NCBI GenBank assembly: GCA_009929615.1
Contig: SAAB01000005.1
Span: 1 to 64,000 of the forward strand
Reading direction: 5' to 3'
Length of the DNA: 64,000 bases
Origin: Clostridia bacterium
GTDB lineage: Bacteria > Bacillota > Clostridia > Lachnospirales > Lachnospiraceae
This document shows positions 62,374 to 64,000 of this stretch, piece after piece; the first letter of the stretch is position 1; each line of letters starts with the position of its first letter. The notes beneath the pieces were generated by a model that saw only the letters and a program-made list of their open reading frames with translations, was not told the origin of the DNA and made no database searches. A program made the position numbers and the translations under genes.

Positions 62374-62474
62374 CCTCTTATTGTTCGAAATTATTCGCTC
62401 CGGCAGGCACCTTCCAAAATCGGGGTTGCCGCAATATCATCGCTCCTTAGGCTCCATTGCTCTGAATAAGAGAA
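62374..62474 (-). promoter_or_regulatory. SAM-I (S-box) riboswitch
   Basis: On the minus strand the landmarks run TCTTATTCAGAGCAATGGAG, GCGATGATATTGCGGCAACC, GGAAGGTGCC, GCCGGAGCGA and CAATAAGAGG, as in S-box leaders. The outer TCTTATT/AATAAGA pairing closes the aptamer. SAM binding should terminate transcription before metK. Confidence 0.92.
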
Positions 62475-62505
62475 AATTGTTACATATTCACTTTTTATGT
62501 CGGCA

Positions 62506-63798
62506 TCATCCGACTTTTAACTTAAATTTCTGAAGGTCCTTATCATTATCAGCCTTCTCAATGCAGGCTCCAAGACTTTTCAGTTTACCCTCAAAATCTT
62601 CATAACCACGCTGAATATACCCGATGGAATCCACTGTAGAAATACCATCTGCCGCCAGTGCTGCAATAACTAATGCTGCTCCTGCACGTAAATCCGGAGC
62701 ACTCATATGAGCTCCCTTGTAGCTTGGCACACCAATAATAATCGCTGTGTTACCCTCTACTTTAATGCGTGCACCCATTCTTGCCAGCTCGTCCACATAT
62801 CTGAATCGATTTTCAAAAATGCTTTCTGTAATAACACTGGTTCCGTCAGCTAATGCTAACGCAATGCCAACCTGTGGCTGCATATCTGTAGGAAATCCCG
62901 GATATGGCAGAGTCTTAATATTCGTTGGCAAAAGCCGTTTTGCAGCGACAACACGAACTGCATCATCCAGTTCTTCAATCTCTGCACCCATCTCCAGCAG
63001 CTTAGCTGTAATGGACTCTAAATGTTTAGGAATAACATGTTTCACAGTGATATCTCCCTGAGTTGCCACTGCTGCACACATAAATGTTCCTGCCTCAATC
63101 TGATCTGGAATAATCGTATATTCCGTTCCGTGAAGTTTCTCAACACCTCTGATTCGAATAACATCTGTTCCGGCACCTTTAATATCCGCTCCCATAGAAT
63201 TCAGGAAATTGGCCACATCAACGATGTGAGGTTCCTTCGCAGAGTTTTCCAGAATTGTCCGGCCTTCTGCCATGGCCGCTGCCATCATAATATTAATTGT
63301 TGCTCCAACACTGACCACGTCCAGATAAATATGACGTGCTTTTAAATGTTCTGCCTTCGCAATAATCATACTGTTGTCAATATCAACTTTGGCACCTAGT
63401 GCCCTAAATCCCTTAATATGCTGGTCTATCGGACGACTTCCTATATTACATCCGCCCGGCAGCGCAACCTGTGCCTCTTTATATTTTCCTAAAAGGGCTC
63501 CCAGCAAATAATAGGATGCTCTTATTTTACGGATAAATCCATCGTCAATGCAATAACTGTGAATATTTTTACCGTTTATCTTTACTGTATTTCTATCGAT
63601 TCGCTCTACATCTGCTCCGATCGAAGCAATAGCCTGTAATAATACATTGATATCGCTTACGTCTGGCAAATTGTCAATAATCACGTCTTCATCACTCATG
63701 ATAGCTGCTGCAAGAATACCTAAAGCCGCATTCTTCGCGCCACCAATCGTCACTTCGCCAACCAATGGATTTCCGCCTTTTATAACATATTGTTCCAT
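62506..63798 (-). CDS. murA: UDP-N-acetylglucosamine 1-carboxyvinyltransferase
   Basis: A 430-residue MurA that starts peptidoglycan precursor synthesis by adding enolpyruvate to UDP-GlcNAc. Cys117 in LPGGCNIGSRPIDQHI is the fosfomycin-sensitive catalytic residue. GGAKNAALGILAA and FPTDMQPQ are also intact. The ATG at 63798 has GAGGTG upstream; a frame from 63834 adds an unlikely extension. Confidence 0.96.
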   Translation of the reverse strand: MEQYVIKGGNPLVGEVTIGGAKNAALGILAAAIMSDEDVIIDNLPDVSDINVLLQAIASIGADVERIDRNTVKINGKNIHSYCIDDGFIRKIRASYYLLGALLGKYKEAQVALPGGCNIGSRPIDQHIKGFRALGAKVDIDNSMIIAKAEHLKARHIYLDVVSVGATINIMMAAAMAEGRTILENSAKEPHIVDVANFLNSMGADIKGAGTDVIRIRGVEKLHGTEYTIIPDQIEAGTFMCAAVATQGDITVKHVIPKHLESITAKLLEMGAEIEELDDAVRVVAAKRLLPTNIKTLPYPGFPTDMQPQVGIALALADGTSVITESIFENRFRYVDELARMGARIKVEGNTAIIIGVPSYKGAHMSAPDLRAGAALVIAALAADGISTVDSIGYIQRGYEDFEGKLKSLGACIEKADNDKDLQKFKLKVG

Positions 63799-63919
63799 GG
63801 TACACCTCAATAAACTTTCTGCTATAGTCTTCATTATTATAGCATACTCCCGGAATTTGTAAATTGAATTTTATAATTTCGTAAAAAATCACCCGATATT
63901 TTACAAAATTTTTATAATT

Positions 63920-64000
63920 TTATACATCATGTCCCTCCGGAGTCGCCTGGCTCTCCACAACCTTTGGATGTTTTTTGTCTCTTTCGTACATAACAATGAA
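63920..64000 (-). CDS. C-terminal end of an unknown protein (cut by window edge)
   Basis: An open frame enters from beyond the window and ends at TAA 63920-63922. The last residues read MYERDKKHPKVVESQATPEGHDV, a charged tail with no recognisable domain in a 26-residue stretch. It is in the same direction as murA and could be the upstream gene of the same transcript. No function can be given. Confidence 0.5.
   Translation of the reverse strand, partial: FIVMYERDKKHPKVVESQATPEGHDV

Overview
The window looks like the chromosome of a low-to-mid GC, endospore-lineage anaerobe of the Clostridia, most likely a gut Lachnospiraceae related to butyrate producers. The signs are GerA/SipL/CotS sporulation genes, two acyl-CoA dehydrogenase/Etf sets, two different CoA-transferases, Firmicutes-type riboswitches and strong Shine-Dalgarno sites. 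Almost every gene is on the minus strand, so operons read from high to low coordinates. The plus-strand exceptions are a MaoC-type hydratase (34162) and a lone lipoprotein gene (44057). The genus assignment is inference.

Region by region (high to low coordinates). 64000-61000: murA, then metK behind a SAM-I riboswitch. 61000-56500: an OmpR-type two-component pair, an RluA-type pseudouridine synthase and proS. 56400-50870: a FadR/LldR-type regulator and an operon of D-lactate-type FAD dehydrogenase, acyl-CoA dehydrogenase, EtfB and EtfA, with an LldR-like operator just downstream of its promoter. 50800-45000: moaC, a glycosyltransferase and a TPP-riboswitch-controlled tenA/thiZ/thiX/thiY operon for thiamine pyrimidine salvage. 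44840-44057: a lipoprotein gene with its signal peptide broken at a T8 run. 43645: fabH under a FabT-like operator. 42309-34162: a sigma-54 unit of acyl-CoA dehydrogenase, EtfB, EtfA, YdiF/Pct-type CoA-transferase and GntP permease, plus a sigma-54 activator and a divergent PhaJ-like hydratase. Both sigma-54 promoters carry the same pair of upstream activator sites at the same distances. 33900-22900: asnA, cotS, a phosphoglucomutase, a sipL gene cut by an in-frame TGA, ispE with a GntR regulator, and gerAA plus a gerAB-gerAC gene fusion. 22800-13700: ddl, murI, a YwiB-like protein, fructose-bisphosphate aldolase, a two-gene secreted cell-wall operon (six-SH3 glucosaminidase and a cohesin-like protein), a polysaccharide deacetylase and endonuclease IV. 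13700-3400: metY, an AGCS symporter, a manganese (yybP-ykoY) riboswitch ahead of an unknown protein, YccF and LysR, then a Met-rich leader peptide/terminator and a metN-metI-metQ operon extended by a hydroxyacid oxidase and a YbdL-like aminotransferase. 3400-1: a 4-hydroxybutyrate-type CoA-transferase, a GNAT acetyltransferase and a long heptad-repeat coiled-coil protein.

Three things stand out. First, the sigma-54 unit can be read as a self-contained route from an imported short hydroxyacid, best guess (R)-3-hydroxybutyrate, through crotonyl-CoA to butyrate. Second, two orphan regulatory systems have unexpected targets: an Mn2+ riboswitch over YccF plus an unknown protein, and a Met-rich leader peptide over methionine uptake genes joined to enzymes that could convert methionine hydroxy-analogue to methionine. 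Third, a 119-120 bp repeat with TTTTGTGCTGA terminal inverted repeats sits exactly behind the U-tracts of two regulatory terminators, one in the met operon and one in the TPP-controlled operon.
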